DNA from: an uncultured SAR116 cluster alpha proteobacterium
GTDB lineage: Bacteria; Pseudomonadota; Alphaproteobacteria; Puniceispirillales; Puniceispirillaceae
DNA length: 64,000 nt
Assembly: GCA_902520885.1 (NCBI GenBank)
Contig: CABYPW010000001.1
Location: 62,001-126,000 of the forward strand
Reading direction: 5' to 3'
The stretch's first letter is position 1. Each line of letters begins with the position of its first letter. Below the pieces are notes generated by a model, which was given only the letters and a program-made list of their open reading frames with translations, did not search any database and was not told where the DNA came from. Below, piece after piece: positions 1 through 8,996 of the stretch. The translations under genes were made by a program, and so were the position numbers.

Positions 1-726
1 AAAACTATACTGATATTTATTACTGAGTTGGTAAATTTTTAAATCAGCAAAACCATCTAAGCTTTCTTGGCATATTCGAATCAGTTTATTTTGATTTAAA
101 CTAAATTCCGTTGCCCATTTTTTTATTTTTGGATTGATAGTGTATGCAGCTAAAATATAACAAAATAGAAAAAAAACTATAGAAGCTATGGATAATACTG
201 GAGCAGTAGAAAGCAAAAAAATAACAATTATCATTATAATGAAAGAGGAACTAATAAATACCAAAGTAGGTGTAATAACCATATTTACCAAATCGTTTAG
301 TTTTGTACTTACAATTGCAATAACATCTCCAGTATGAAAGTTTTTGTTATATTGGTCAGAATTAATAATTACCTTTTGAAATAATTTAGAACCCACAAAA
401 ACTCCTACCTCTTTTCCAATTTGAGCTTGGACAAAAACCAGAGTAGTGCGCAAGATTCCGCTTGCTAATATAAAAATAATAAACAAAATACCAAAGTTTG
501 TAGTTCCCCCAATCCCCAGATTTTCAGATAAAATTTGCGTGAAAAAGTCATTTTGCTTACCTAGGTCAGCATTCCCTAACAATAAACTCGCACTTAAGGG
601 TATTATAGCAGCAACACTCATCAATTCACAAAAAGCTGCGGTAAAAATAGTCATTACGTATAGGGCAAATTTTAGCTTATTCCGGCCTAATGCAAATAAG
701 TAAAATTCAAAAATGGCTCCGAACAT
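1..726 (-). CDS. ABC exporter, transmembrane domain (cut by window edge)
   Basis: The open frame runs from an ATG at 724-726 off the left end of the window, giving the first 242 residues. Several long hydrophobic segments (about residues 20-45, 85-105 and 165-205), broken by a polar stretch with an ...FHTGDVIA... pattern, look like the type 1 ABC exporter membrane domain that precedes a fused ATPase; the ATPase half would lie outside the window. Beside glycosyltransferase genes it probably exports a lipid-linked sugar or polysaccharide, which is inference. It is divergent from the GT10 gene. A plus-strand frame at 446-703 is only its shadow. Confidence 0.8.
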   Translation of the reverse strand, partial: MFGAIFEFYLFALGRNKLKFALYVMTIFTAAFCELMSVAAIIPLSASLLLGNADLGKQNDFFTQILSENLGIGGTTNFGILFIIFILASGILRTTLVFVQAQIGKEVGVFVGSKLFQKVIINSDQYNKNFHTGDVIAIVSTKLNDLVNMVITPTLVFISSSFIIMIIVIFLLSTAPVLSIASIVFFLFCYILAAYTINPKIKKWATEFSLNQNKLIRICQESLDGFADLKIYQLSNKYQYSF

Positions 727-1030
727 TGGTATTTTCTCAGTCTATCACATGAATATCAAAATTAAGGAACTGATTACTAAGAATGAAAACAACAATAATG
801 CTAAAACCTATAAACATATTTTTTCTGATCATAGTTTGTCTTAATTTTAGTTTAGAGATAAAAACCAATAACATAATACCTAGTAAAAACATACGAAATT
901 ACTTATTTAAATTTTTATTTTCTAAAGCTTGAGGATTTTTATAATATACTCTATTGGTGGAATTTTTATTACACTGTAGACACATTTAAATCTTTCAGAT
1001 AATCCTTAAATAAAAATTTTGGTGCCTCCA
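727..1030. other. AT-rich intergenic region between divergent genes
   Basis: These 304 bases separate the starts of the ABC exporter gene (minus) and the GT10 gene (plus), so promoters for both must lie here. The stretch is extremely AT-rich. I see no coding frame, RNA gene, strong hairpin or repeat in it. Confidence 0.6.
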
Positions 1031-2068
1031 ATGTATAAAGTGAGCTTGGTTACTTCCCCCTATTATTATAGAAATCGAATTTTTAACATTGAAGATCCTA
1101 TATCGAACAGGGATAATCATCTTTATGTTTATTGGCTTTTAAAAAAAGAACTGCAAAACAGGGGAATAGTAATTGCAACAAGCGATATTCATAAACCACA
1201 AGACTCCGATGTGGTTATATACATGGATATCCTGAAGCATTTGCCCAAGAAAAATGAATTTCACAAGAGCATATTAATTATTAACGAAGTAGCCGTCGTA
1301 AAACCTGCTAATTGGCAGATAAAAAATCATAAATATTTTTCAAAAATATTCACATTTTGTGACGACATAATAGATAACAAAAAATACTTCAAGCTAAATT
1401 CATGCCGTTCTTTTAATAAAAATGTCCCGATAAATATTACTAAAAAAACTAAATTTTGTACAATGATTTCAGGGAATAAGTCTTCGAAACATCCCCTTGA
1501 ATTATATTCCAAAAGACTGGAGGCTGTAAATTGGTTTGCTTCCCAACACCCAGATGATTTTGATTTTTATGGCTTAGGATGGGACAAAAAAAATTTTACT
1601 GGGATATCACGCCCTTTGAATAGAATTCCTTTTGTAAGAAAATTTTTCGCTGAAAAATATCCTACCTGGAAAGGCCCAATCCGCAATAAATACGAAACTT
1701 TATCAAAATATAAGTTTTCAATTTCTTTCGAAAATGCAAGGGGAATAAATGGATACGTAACAGGAGATAAAATCTTTGACCCAATGGAAGCTGGATGCAT
1801 ACCAATTTATTGGGGTGCACCAAATATTGAAAAATATGTTCCCAAAAACTGTTTTATTAGTATGGAGGATTTTAAAAATTGGGAGGATTTATATTTTTAC
1901 ATTAAAAACATGCCACAACTAGAATATTTAAGCTATTTAGATAACATAAAATATTATATAGAAAATGTTGCTAGAACTGGCCCCTACAGCGAACATGGTT
2001 TTCTAAATGCAATCTTACCTATTATTGAAAATATAATTCTCATTAGCAATGCCGCTGGGCTGGAATAA
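1031..2068 (+). CDS. GT10 (alpha-1,3-fucosyltransferase-like) glycosyltransferase
   Basis: A 345-residue protein if it starts at ATG 1031; TTG 1019 and GTG 1022 are in-frame alternatives. The C-terminal half holds the family 10 signature around residues 241-265, including KIFDPMEAGCIPIYWGAPN, the donor-binding region of bacterial and animal fucosyltransferases. The N-terminal half is weakly conserved, as usual for the acceptor-binding domain. It would transfer fucose (or a related sugar) from a GDP-sugar onto a surface glycan in the cytoplasm. No GDP-fucose synthesis genes (gmd, fcl) are in the window, so the donor is not proven. It opens a plus-strand glycan gene run. Confidence 0.85.
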   Translation: MYKVSLVTSPYYYRNRIFNIEDPISNRDNHLYVYWLLKKELQNRGIVIATSDIHKPQDSDVVIYMDILKHLPKKNEFHKSILIINEVAVVKPANWQIKNHKYFSKIFTFCDDIIDNKKYFKLNSCRSFNKNVPINITKKTKFCTMISGNKSSKHPLELYSKRLEAVNWFASQHPDDFDFYGLGWDKKNFTGISRPLNRIPFVRKFFAEKYPTWKGPIRNKYETLSKYKFSISFENARGINGYVTGDKIFDPMEAGCIPIYWGAPNIEKYVPKNCFISMEDFKNWEDLYFYIKNMPQLEYLSYLDNIKYYIENVARTGPYSEHGFLNAILPIIENIILISNAAGLE

Positions 2069-2211
2069 CATTTACTATTTTTTTACTATTAAATCCGATA
2101 TGATTCGCTACGATATGTGTTAAATGATCTGTTTCATTTATTGAAGACAACAAAATTCAAAATGCATTTAAAATATTAAATTTATAGTCATAAAATCCTA
2201 AAGTGTAAATT

Positions 2212-3288
2212 ATGCATGATATTCGAATAGAACAAGACTTACAACACACAGCAACCAATTGCTACAGAGAGTTAAAACAAATCACAGGTCAAAAAACGCT
2301 TTTAACCGGTTGTGGAGGATTTTTAGGATTTTTCATGTCAAATCTTTTTGCTTATTGGAATAATAACCACAATGAGAAAATCATTTGTACACTGCAAGAT
2401 AATTTCATGAGAGGAACTCCAAAATGGATAGATGGATTTCATTCAGATCACATTAAATTTGAATTACATGATGTTTTAAGCAATTATGATAGATTCGACT
2501 TTCATAATATCATACATGCAGCATCAGTAGCATCCCCTACATTTTACAGAAAATTCCCAATTGAAACGATGGATGCCAACGTTATTGGTTTGAGAAACTT
2601 ACTAGAAAATCAGCTTTTGTTCCAAAATAAAAAAAGAAATTTACATACTAGATTTCTATTTTTTTCCTCAAGCGAAATTTATGGGGATCCTGTACCTGAA
2701 TTCATACCTACAAAGGAAACCTATTGGGGTAATGTTTCGTGCACTGGCCCCAGGGCGTGTTATGATGAATCAAAAAGATATGGTGAAACATTATGTTATA
2801 ATTTCGCCAACGTTAAAAATATGCATATTGTAATTGCTAGGCCATTCAATAACTATGGCCCTGGATTAAAATTGGATGATGGTAGGGTAATATCAGATTT
2901 TGCAAAATCAATAAAAAGAAATAAGACTATTCAAATTTTCTCCGATGGAGGACCCACCAGAACCTTTTGCTATATATCTGATGCAATAGCTGGTTACATT
3001 AAAATATTAGTAAATGGTAAAGCTGGCGAAAGCTACAACATAGGAACCGATAAACCTGAGATTTCAATGCTAGAGTTAGCCAAAATGATGAAAAACATGG
3101 TTGAAGACATGACAACTGTAAAAGTGTCAATTAAAAAGGAAATAAGCAAAGATAAAGAATATCTTACCCATAACCCAAATAGACGTTGTCCAGACATTAC
3201 AAAAGCTAAATTAAATTTAAATTATTCTCCCAGTGTAAGCCTTGAGGAGGGTCTTAAAAAAACGCTTGAATGGTATGGGGTATTCTAG
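2212..3288 (+). CDS. NAD-dependent sugar epimerase/dehydratase, UDP-glucuronate decarboxylase-like
   Basis: A 358-residue extended short-chain dehydrogenase. The nucleotide-binding loop TGCGGFLG is at residues 32-39, after a roughly 30-residue leader, and the catalytic pair is Y184 and K188 within GPRACYDESKRYGET. That block and the SSSEIYGDP strand resemble UDP-xylose synthase (UXS) more than dTDP-glucose dehydratases. The UDP-glucose dehydrogenase gene starts 2 bases downstream, so the pair could make UDP-xylose from UDP-glucose via UDP-glucuronate. Exact substrate is inferred; 4-epimerases and dehydratases share the fold. Confidence 0.82.
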   Translation: MHDIRIEQDLQHTATNCYRELKQITGQKTLLTGCGGFLGFFMSNLFAYWNNNHNEKIICTLQDNFMRGTPKWIDGFHSDHIKFELHDVLSNYDRFDFHNIIHAASVASPTFYRKFPIETMDANVIGLRNLLENQLLFQNKKRNLHTRFLFFSSSEIYGDPVPEFIPTKETYWGNVSCTGPRACYDESKRYGETLCYNFANVKNMHIVIARPFNNYGPGLKLDDGRVISDFAKSIKRNKTIQIFSDGGPTRTFCYISDAIAGYIKILVNGKAGESYNIGTDKPEISMLELAKMMKNMVEDMTTVKVSIKKEISKDKEYLTHNPNRRCPDITKAKLNLNYSPSVSLEEGLKKTLEWYGVF

Positions 3289-3289
3289 A

Positions 3290-4624
3290 ATGAATATTTG
3301 TGTCATAGGAGCTGGCTTTGTAGGCCTAGTATCTAGCGTTTTTTTTGCTGAAATGGGTCATAACGTTATTTGCATTGATAAGGACGAAACTAAAATCAAT
3401 AAGATTAACCATAGGAATCCTCCTTTTTTTGAAAAGGACCTAGAAAAAAAATTAAGGTCAACATTAAAAAAGAATTTTGAAGCTAGCACAAATTTAGAAT
3501 ATGCCGTAAAAAATTCTAAATACATTTTTATTTGTGTTGGGACCCCATCACAAGATGATGGTAGTATTGATTTATCATATTTAGAAAATGTCTCTGACGC
3601 ATTGGGGGCAATCCTTCAAAGACTGGAAAAGCCAAGAACAATAATAATAAAAAGTACAGTTGTTCCTGGCACAACCAGGAAAGTATTTATTAATAGAATC
3701 GAAAATAAATATAACCTAAAGAACGGTAAAGATTATTTTGTTTCTATGAACCCAGAATTTTTGAGAGAGGGAAGTGCTGTATCTGATATGTACAACCCGG
3801 ACAGGATTATTGTAGGTGCCGATGAAGATACAACTCAGGAGAACGTATTAGCACTTTATTCAAAAATCTCAGAAATAAAAAAAATCAGAACTAGCATTGA
3901 AACTGCTGAAATATCTAAATATTGCTCTAATTTATTCTATGCAACACTTATTTCATTTTCGAATGAAATAGCATCAATTTGCCAAAATATTGAAAATACG
4001 GAAATTGAAAAAGTTTTTCGAAGTTTATATTTAGACAGGAGACTTTTAATTAATGAAAAAGAGAAATCTGCAGAAAATATAGGCGCAACAAGCTATATTT
4101 GGCCAGGAATTGGTTTTGGCGGAAGCTGTTTTCCGAAAGACCTTAAAGCGTTAATCAATTTTAGTGAAAATAATGATGTTAAAGTTCCAATACTAAAGAG
4201 CGTTGAACTTACGAATAATTTACAATCCGAATTATTGATAAGTAAATTTATAGAAAAATTTAAACCAAAAGTATTGGGCATCCTGGGTTTAAGTTTTAAA
4301 CCTGATACAGATGATATTAGAGAGTCAAAAAGTATTGAAATCATCAATGTGGTCAAGAGGCAAAACTTAAAACTTCTTGTTTTTGACCCATTGGTTAAAA
4401 ATATACCTAACCTAAACGAAAATTATTTTCAGAATAGTGCCCTTGATGTAATTCAACAATGTGATGCATTAGTTATTGCCACAAATTGGAGTGAATTCAA
4501 AAAGGTAGAGATATTTGAAGCGATAAACAAAAAAAAATGTCCTCTTTTAGATTGCAGGCTCTCCATGATTGACTACAAAAATGATTTATTAGGGGAATAT
4601 TTTGGGCCTGGTATACCATTTTAA
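3290..4624 (+). CDS. UDP-glucose/GDP-mannose 6-dehydrogenase family protein
   Basis: The start at ATG 3290 lies directly before the NAD loop GAGFVG (residues 7-12) and 2 bases after the previous stop, which fits translational coupling; 444 residues is the normal family length. The catalytic cysteine is C280 in GFGGSCFPKD, and NPEFLREGSA is the central substrate-binding motif. It oxidises a nucleotide hexose at C6 in two NAD-dependent steps, most likely UDP-glucose to UDP-glucuronate, given the UXS-like neighbour. A GDP-mannose dehydrogenase role is less likely but not excluded. Confidence 0.92.
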   Translation: MNICVIGAGFVGLVSSVFFAEMGHNVICIDKDETKINKINHRNPPFFEKDLEKKLRSTLKKNFEASTNLEYAVKNSKYIFICVGTPSQDDGSIDLSYLENVSDALGAILQRLEKPRTIIIKSTVVPGTTRKVFINRIENKYNLKNGKDYFVSMNPEFLREGSAVSDMYNPDRIIVGADEDTTQENVLALYSKISEIKKIRTSIETAEISKYCSNLFYATLISFSNEIASICQNIENTEIEKVFRSLYLDRRLLINEKEKSAENIGATSYIWPGIGFGGSCFPKDLKALINFSENNDVKVPILKSVELTNNLQSELLISKFIEKFKPKVLGILGLSFKPDTDDIRESKSIEIINVVKRQNLKLLVFDPLVKNIPNLNENYFQNSALDVIQQCDALVIATNWSEFKKVEIFEAINKKKCPLLDCRLSMIDYKNDLLGEYFGPGIPF

Positions 4625-4657
4625 ACAAGACTTAAAAAACTTTGACGGAAATCAAAA

Positions 4658-5854
4658 ATGGGCAAATTAACACACTGTGAAGTATGCAAAAATACGCTGC
4701 CAAATCCCCAATTAAATTTAGGTGCTCACCCACTTTGTGATGATTTAATACCCATTGGACAAAAAGTTGAGTGCAAGCTCTATAATATTGAAGTTTCTCT
4801 TTGTCCAAACTGCCTGACAGCAAATCAAATATTTTCAGTGAAAAAGGAATTGTTGTTTCCATCTACCTATCATTATCGGGCACGATTTACCAAAGATGTA
4901 ATCGAAGGAATGAAGGAACTTACAAAACACGTTATTGATATTACTGGTCCATCAAAAAATGGAGACTATATTCTAGATGTAGGTTGTAATGACGGAAGTT
5001 TATTAAATAATTTTTACGAACTAGGTTTTATTACCGCGGGAGTAGAACCTACTGATGCAGCTGATGATGTTGATTTGGACAAACACAAAGTTTACAAATC
5101 TTACTTCGATATGAATTTGTCAAAAAAAATTTATAACGAACTTGGTGCCCCTAAAATAATCACCTTCACTAATGTATTTGCTCACATTGATGACCTGCAG
5201 CAGCTAATTAAATCTCTTAATTATTTAAGTGATGAGAACACTCTGATTGTAATAGAAAATCACTATTTAGGGGCAGTTTTATCTAAAGACCAATTTGATA
5301 CTTTTTATCACGAACACCCAAGAACCTATAGCTCTATGTCCTTCGATTTTATTTCTAAATTACTAAATAAAGAGATTATTTCGAGAGTTTTCCCAGCTAG
5401 ATACGGTGGTAATATTAGGGTTTGTATTGGTAATCCGACCACTTACAACTTTAGTTATAAGATGGAGAGTTTTAATGAGTCAAACTTCTTAGATGACTTT
5501 AAACTAATTGAAGATAATATTAAAACTTGGGTAGAAATTAAAGCCAAAGAAATTAAAGAACTAGTATCAATATATGGGAAATTACCAGCAAAGGCATTTC
5601 CGGCAAGAGGTGCGATTTTGATTAAGTTATTAAATTTAGATGAGAATTTAATATCTGCTGTTTATGAGCGAAGCGGTTCTAAAAAGATTGGGCATTATGT
5701 TCCGGGAACAAGAATTGAAATTAAAGACGAAAATGAATTATTTCAGCAAAACACTGATGCACCCATATTAAACATAGCTTGGCATATAAAAGAGGAAATT
5801 CACAAATACTTGCTAAAGAATGCCAATATTAAAAATATAATAGACATAAAATAG
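4658..5854 (+). CDS. SAM-dependent sugar C-methyltransferase, zinc-binding type
   Basis: A 398-residue protein with the three-part layout of deoxysugar C-methyltransferases (TylC3/NovU type). An N-terminal zinc module has paired cysteines C7/C10 and C49/C52. A Rossmann methyltransferase domain has ILDVGCNDGS at 105-114, and the C-terminal domain carries the GGNIRVCIG strand. It would methylate a ketosugar nucleotide at carbon. It lies 33 bases after the UDP-sugar dehydrogenase and its stop overlaps the next start by one base, so it belongs to the same transcript. The specific sugar cannot be read from the sequence. Confidence 0.87.
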   Translation: MGKLTHCEVCKNTLPNPQLNLGAHPLCDDLIPIGQKVECKLYNIEVSLCPNCLTANQIFSVKKELLFPSTYHYRARFTKDVIEGMKELTKHVIDITGPSKNGDYILDVGCNDGSLLNNFYELGFITAGVEPTDAADDVDLDKHKVYKSYFDMNLSKKIYNELGAPKIITFTNVFAHIDDLQQLIKSLNYLSDENTLIVIENHYLGAVLSKDQFDTFYHEHPRTYSSMSFDFISKLLNKEIISRVFPARYGGNIRVCIGNPTTYNFSYKMESFNESNFLDDFKLIEDNIKTWVEIKAKEIKELVSIYGKLPAKAFPARGAILIKLLNLDENLISAVYERSGSKKIGHYVPGTRIEIKDENELFQQNTDAPILNIAWHIKEEIHKYLLKNANIKNIIDIK

Positions 5855-6699
5855 TGGTTAGTTTTGGAATAATCGGAAGTGGATTTGGCCTGTATGGATA
5901 CCTTCCAGCGATTTTATCAACTAATAAACGACAAGTTTATATATTAAAAAGATATAAAGAGATATTAAAAAATAGGAAAGAATTAAACTTTTATGAGTCA
6001 AAAGTAAAATACCTGGATAATGAGCAAGAAATCTTAAAAAATAGTGATATAATTATATTAGCAAGAAGGCCAATTGATAATGAAAAATTATTTTTTCAAA
6101 TAGAGAATAAAAAAGTAATCATCGAAAAACCTATAGCAAAATCTCCAAATGAAGCGTTCAGAATTCTTCTACACGGAAATTCAAATAATATCAAAATCTA
6201 TAGTGGGTTTTTATTTGAATACCAAAATTGGTATGAAAAAATAACAAACATAACAAACGGAACTGTTAATATTAGATGGGGAATAAAAAAAGTTAATACT
6301 CCTGATAGTTGGAAATATGCTCCTAAAAATGGGGGTGGTCTCACAGCCTTCTATGCAATACACCTAATAAATTTGGCTACACAAAATGATTTTCAATTAA
6401 ATAATAGTAAATTGTTAAATTTAAATAATTTGTCACTTAATTTTAACAAAAAAGGAGTCAATTTAAAGTGCAACCTATATTTTTCAAACAGTCCAATATT
6501 TTCAATATGTTTAGAAGATAAGCACATTATATTGCAATCTGGCAGTCCGTTTGGAGAGAGAAGCAATAATAATGAAAGAGATTTTAGGGTAAATTCTCTA
6601 GAACAGCTTATTAAAAATGTTATAAGCAAAGAACCTTTTCAAAAAATTTTTGAGACTATAGAACTATGGGATGAAGTTGAGAGGAATATATTGAAATGA
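5854..6699 (+). CDS. Gfo/Idh/MocA family oxidoreductase
   Basis: A 281-residue protein starting at GTG 5854, whose first base is the last base of the preceding stop. The N-terminal Rossmann loop GIIGSGFGLYG is at residues 5-15, and the family's E-K-P motif is E91-K92-P93. The protein is shorter than the usual 320-350 residues, mainly in the C-terminal sheet domain. It probably reduces or oxidises a keto group on a nucleotide sugar and fits a pathway that needs the neighbouring C-methyltransferase. The stop overlaps the next start by four bases (ATGA). Confidence 0.8.
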   Translation: MVSFGIIGSGFGLYGYLPAILSTNKRQVYILKRYKEILKNRKELNFYESKVKYLDNEQEILKNSDIIILARRPIDNEKLFFQIENKKVIIEKPIAKSPNEAFRILLHGNSNNIKIYSGFLFEYQNWYEKITNITNGTVNIRWGIKKVNTPDSWKYAPKNGGGLTAFYAIHLINLATQNDFQLNNSKLLNLNNLSLNFNKKGVNLKCNLYFSNSPIFSICLEDKHIILQSGSPFGERSNNNERDFRVNSLEQLIKNVISKEPFQKIFETIELWDEVERNILK

Positions 6700-7475
6700 A
6701 ATTATTAATTTTTGCAGGTGGATACGGTTCCAGGCTAGCTGAATTTACGTCAAATACCCCAAAGCCCCTAGTTCAAATCGGAGGCAAACCCATAATTTGG
6801 CATATAATGAAATATTACAGTACCTTTGGTGTAAATGAATTCGTACTGCTTGTTGGTTATAAAGCTTTAGATTTTGTTGAATATTTTAAAACTTTTAATA
6901 GTGATAATTTTGATATTGAGATACAAACTAATAGCCAAGAAATGAGAGTCCACAGAAAAAATATTGATAATTGGAGCATTCGAATTATAGATACTGGTTT
7001 AGATACCATGACAGGATCTAGACTTTATAGAGCAAAACATACTGTAGAAAATTATGATAACTTTTTTCTTACATATGGGGATGGTTTATCCAACATTGAC
7101 CTCGGTGAGCTCTCTAATCATCACCAATCAAGCGATAATTGCGTTACACTCTCAGCTGTTTCGCCTCCTGGACGATTTGGGGTAATAGAAATGGATAATG
7201 AAAATAATAAGGTCACTAATTTAATTGAAAAACCAAATGGAGATGGTGCACTCATAAACGGCGGATTTTTTGTAGTATCATCAGAAATATTTAATGAACA
7301 GTTCGACGAAGTTTCTACTGTTTGGGAGACTGATATTTTAGAAAATCTAAGTGCTAAAAATAAATTAGGTTTATTTAAGCACACAGATTTTTGGCAATCA
7401 ATGGATACTCTTAGAGAAAAACAAAAGCTAGAATATTTATGGAAACAAAAAGAGTGTCCATGGAGAATATGGTAA
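6696..7475 (+). CDS. Sugar-1-phosphate nucleotidyltransferase, glucose-1-phosphate cytidylyltransferase-like
   Basis: A 259-residue protein with the nucleotidyltransferase loop AGGYGSRL at residues 7-14, then KPLVQIGGKPIIWHIMKYY, the run typical of RfbF. It ends with the RfbF-like tail CPWRIW. RfbF makes CDP-glucose from CTP and glucose-1-phosphate, the entry to CDP-3,6-dideoxyhexoses. The expected partner, CDP-glucose 4,6-dehydratase (RfbG), is not in the window, so the product may feed another branch formed with the C-methyltransferase and Gfo/Idh enzymes just upstream. Start ATG 6696 overlaps the previous stop by four bases. Confidence 0.85.
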   Translation: MKLLIFAGGYGSRLAEFTSNTPKPLVQIGGKPIIWHIMKYYSTFGVNEFVLLVGYKALDFVEYFKTFNSDNFDIEIQTNSQEMRVHRKNIDNWSIRIIDTGLDTMTGSRLYRAKHTVENYDNFFLTYGDGLSNIDLGELSNHHQSSDNCVTLSAVSPPGRFGVIEMDNENNKVTNLIEKPNGDGALINGGFFVVSSEIFNEQFDEVSTVWETDILENLSAKNKLGLFKHTDFWQSMDTLREKQKLEYLWKQKECPWRIW

Positions 7476-8353
7476 ACGAAAAAAGTATAAGCTTAATGCT
7501 TCCAATTTTTAATTGTATTCATACAATTGATGCAACTATAGAAAGTATTTTGTCACAAAATTTTAAAGAATTTACCTTACATATTCTAGATAATAAAAGT
7601 ACTGATGGGACATTCGAGAGATGTAAAGTTTATGCAAACCTTGAAGAAAGAATTAAATTAGAACGAAATTATAGAAATATTGGATGGGGATTAAATTTCA
7701 ACAAAGCAATCAAAAATATGAATGGAAAATATGGTTGTATTATTCATGGAGATGACATTTATGGAGTTAACTTTCTGAGAGATAACATTGAAATAGCCAA
7801 AAAATACCCCAATGCTCTAATTTTTACTAAAGGGAAAACATTTAAAAATAACCCCCCACTTAAAAATTCTTCATCGAAAATGTTTTCCCAAGTAATCGCA
7901 AAAGAAAAGCAAGATTTCCTACAAAGACTGCTAGAAAAAGGAAATACATATTTTTGTCCAACGGCGTTCATGAGTGTAAATCACTGGCAGGGTTTAATTC
8001 GTCAATTTAATTTTAGAGAATTTGGTGGAGGTTGCGATCTTGATGCATGGCTAAGAGCTTCAGAAAATCTTCAAATAGTAGAAATAAAAGGAAGTGCAAA
8101 TTTTTTTTACAGACTTAGTAGCAAACAAATTTCCTACTTTGATAAAACAAATAATTCAAAAAGTGTTTTTGTTAAAGTTTTGGAATATCATTTATCAAAA
8201 TCAAAAAAACATTTGCTAGCAATACACCAATTAAACCATCTTGCAAGCTCAAAACTCTCTATCTCAGACAAATTTTATTTTTTATTAAAAATATTTAGAG
8301 CCAAGGGTAACTATTGGCTAAAAATTAAGACCCTACTAAAACTGATTATTTAG
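7469..8353 (+). CDS. GT2 family glycosyltransferase
   Basis: The start is placed at ATG 7469, overlapping the previous stop, which leaves a short leader before the GT-A core; ATG 7439 and 7460 are in-frame alternatives. The 294-residue protein begins SISLMLPIFN, has the LDNKSTDGT donor-binding strand near residue 45 and the metal-binding HGDDIYG with D95/D96. It would transfer a sugar from a nucleotide donor at the inner face of the membrane. It closes the plus-strand glycan run. Its C-terminal third is lysine-rich and unrecognised. Confidence 0.87.
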   Translation: MVNEKSISLMLPIFNCIHTIDATIESILSQNFKEFTLHILDNKSTDGTFERCKVYANLEERIKLERNYRNIGWGLNFNKAIKNMNGKYGCIIHGDDIYGVNFLRDNIEIAKKYPNALIFTKGKTFKNNPPLKNSSSKMFSQVIAKEKQDFLQRLLEKGNTYFCPTAFMSVNHWQGLIRQFNFREFGGGCDLDAWLRASENLQIVEIKGSANFFYRLSSKQISYFDKTNNSKSVFVKVLEYHLSKSKKHLLAIHQLNHLASSKLSISDKFYFLLKIFRAKGNYWLKIKTLLKLII

Positions 8354-8412
8354 CATTTTTTGTTATTAAAAATTTAAACATAAGGAAGGGAAAAAACTCC
8401 TTCAGCACTAAA

Positions 8413-8445
8413 AAAACTGCTATTTAAAGAATAGCTTATTTCTTT
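8413..8445 (+). terminator. Possible weak terminator of the glycan gene run
   Basis: A hairpin of GCTATT (8419-8424) and AATAGC (8430-8435) with a five-base loop is followed by a T-rich stretch. The stem is only six pairs and AT-rich, so this is a weak candidate. Confidence 0.35.
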
Positions 8446-8557
8446 TCCAAATAACTTATTAATCCCTAGTAACGTCAACATGACAAAAAAGCGAGATTTT
8501 ATAATTAAAAAAGTCGGATGTTATTCAACTGTATTAATTGGTTTTATTGGGATTAAG

Positions 8558-8633
<76 letters not shown>

Positions 8634-8755
8634 ATTTAATTCACAACAATAATCTTATTTTTGATACTCACCAAATTTATAATCGTCAGTTAATCTATTG
8701 TCTAGTATGGAAACAACGTCTCTTTCGTTTTTATCATTTAAAATACCTGCTAACT

Positions 8756-8989
8756 CTATGATGGGTCCTTATCCGCTTGCTCTAATAATTTAATCGAATT
8801 GTAATCTTCATCATCTTGATACAAAGGAATTACATATGCCTCATTTAACCAATTTCCGAGATCAATATAGGCGCATCTTCTCGAACAAAAAGGTGTATGG
8901 GGAGCAACAGAGGGAGATTTACAATTAGGACACTCAATTTTATTGCTTTTAAAATTATTTAAAGACGTAATATTTTTGCTCATTTTCAA
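8756..8989 (-). CDS. yacG: YacG family zinc-binding DNA gyrase inhibitor
   Basis: A 77-residue protein with the four-cysteine zinc site C20-x2-C23 and C35-x3-C39 followed by YIDLGNWLNEAY, the diagnostic YacG run. In E. coli YacG binds GyrB and inhibits gyrase. The N-terminal tail is slightly longer than in E. coli. It is the last protein gene of the murA-to-yacG unit, 7 bases after the RNase E/G gene, with tRNA-Phe next. Confidence 0.93.
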   Translation of the reverse strand: MKMSKNITSLNNFKSNKIECPNCKSPSVAPHTPFCSRRCAYIDLGNWLNEAYVIPLYQDDEDYNSIKLLEQADKDPS

Positions 8990-8996
8990 TTCTCAC

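Noticed and set aside
446-703. Plus-strand 85-codon frame
   Set aside because: It is antisense to the clear ABC exporter membrane domain at 1-726 and has no family features.
8354-8557. Integrase or attachment-site remnant beside tRNA-Phe
   Set aside because: No recombinase fragment and no second copy of the tRNA 3' end were found on the island side within the window.
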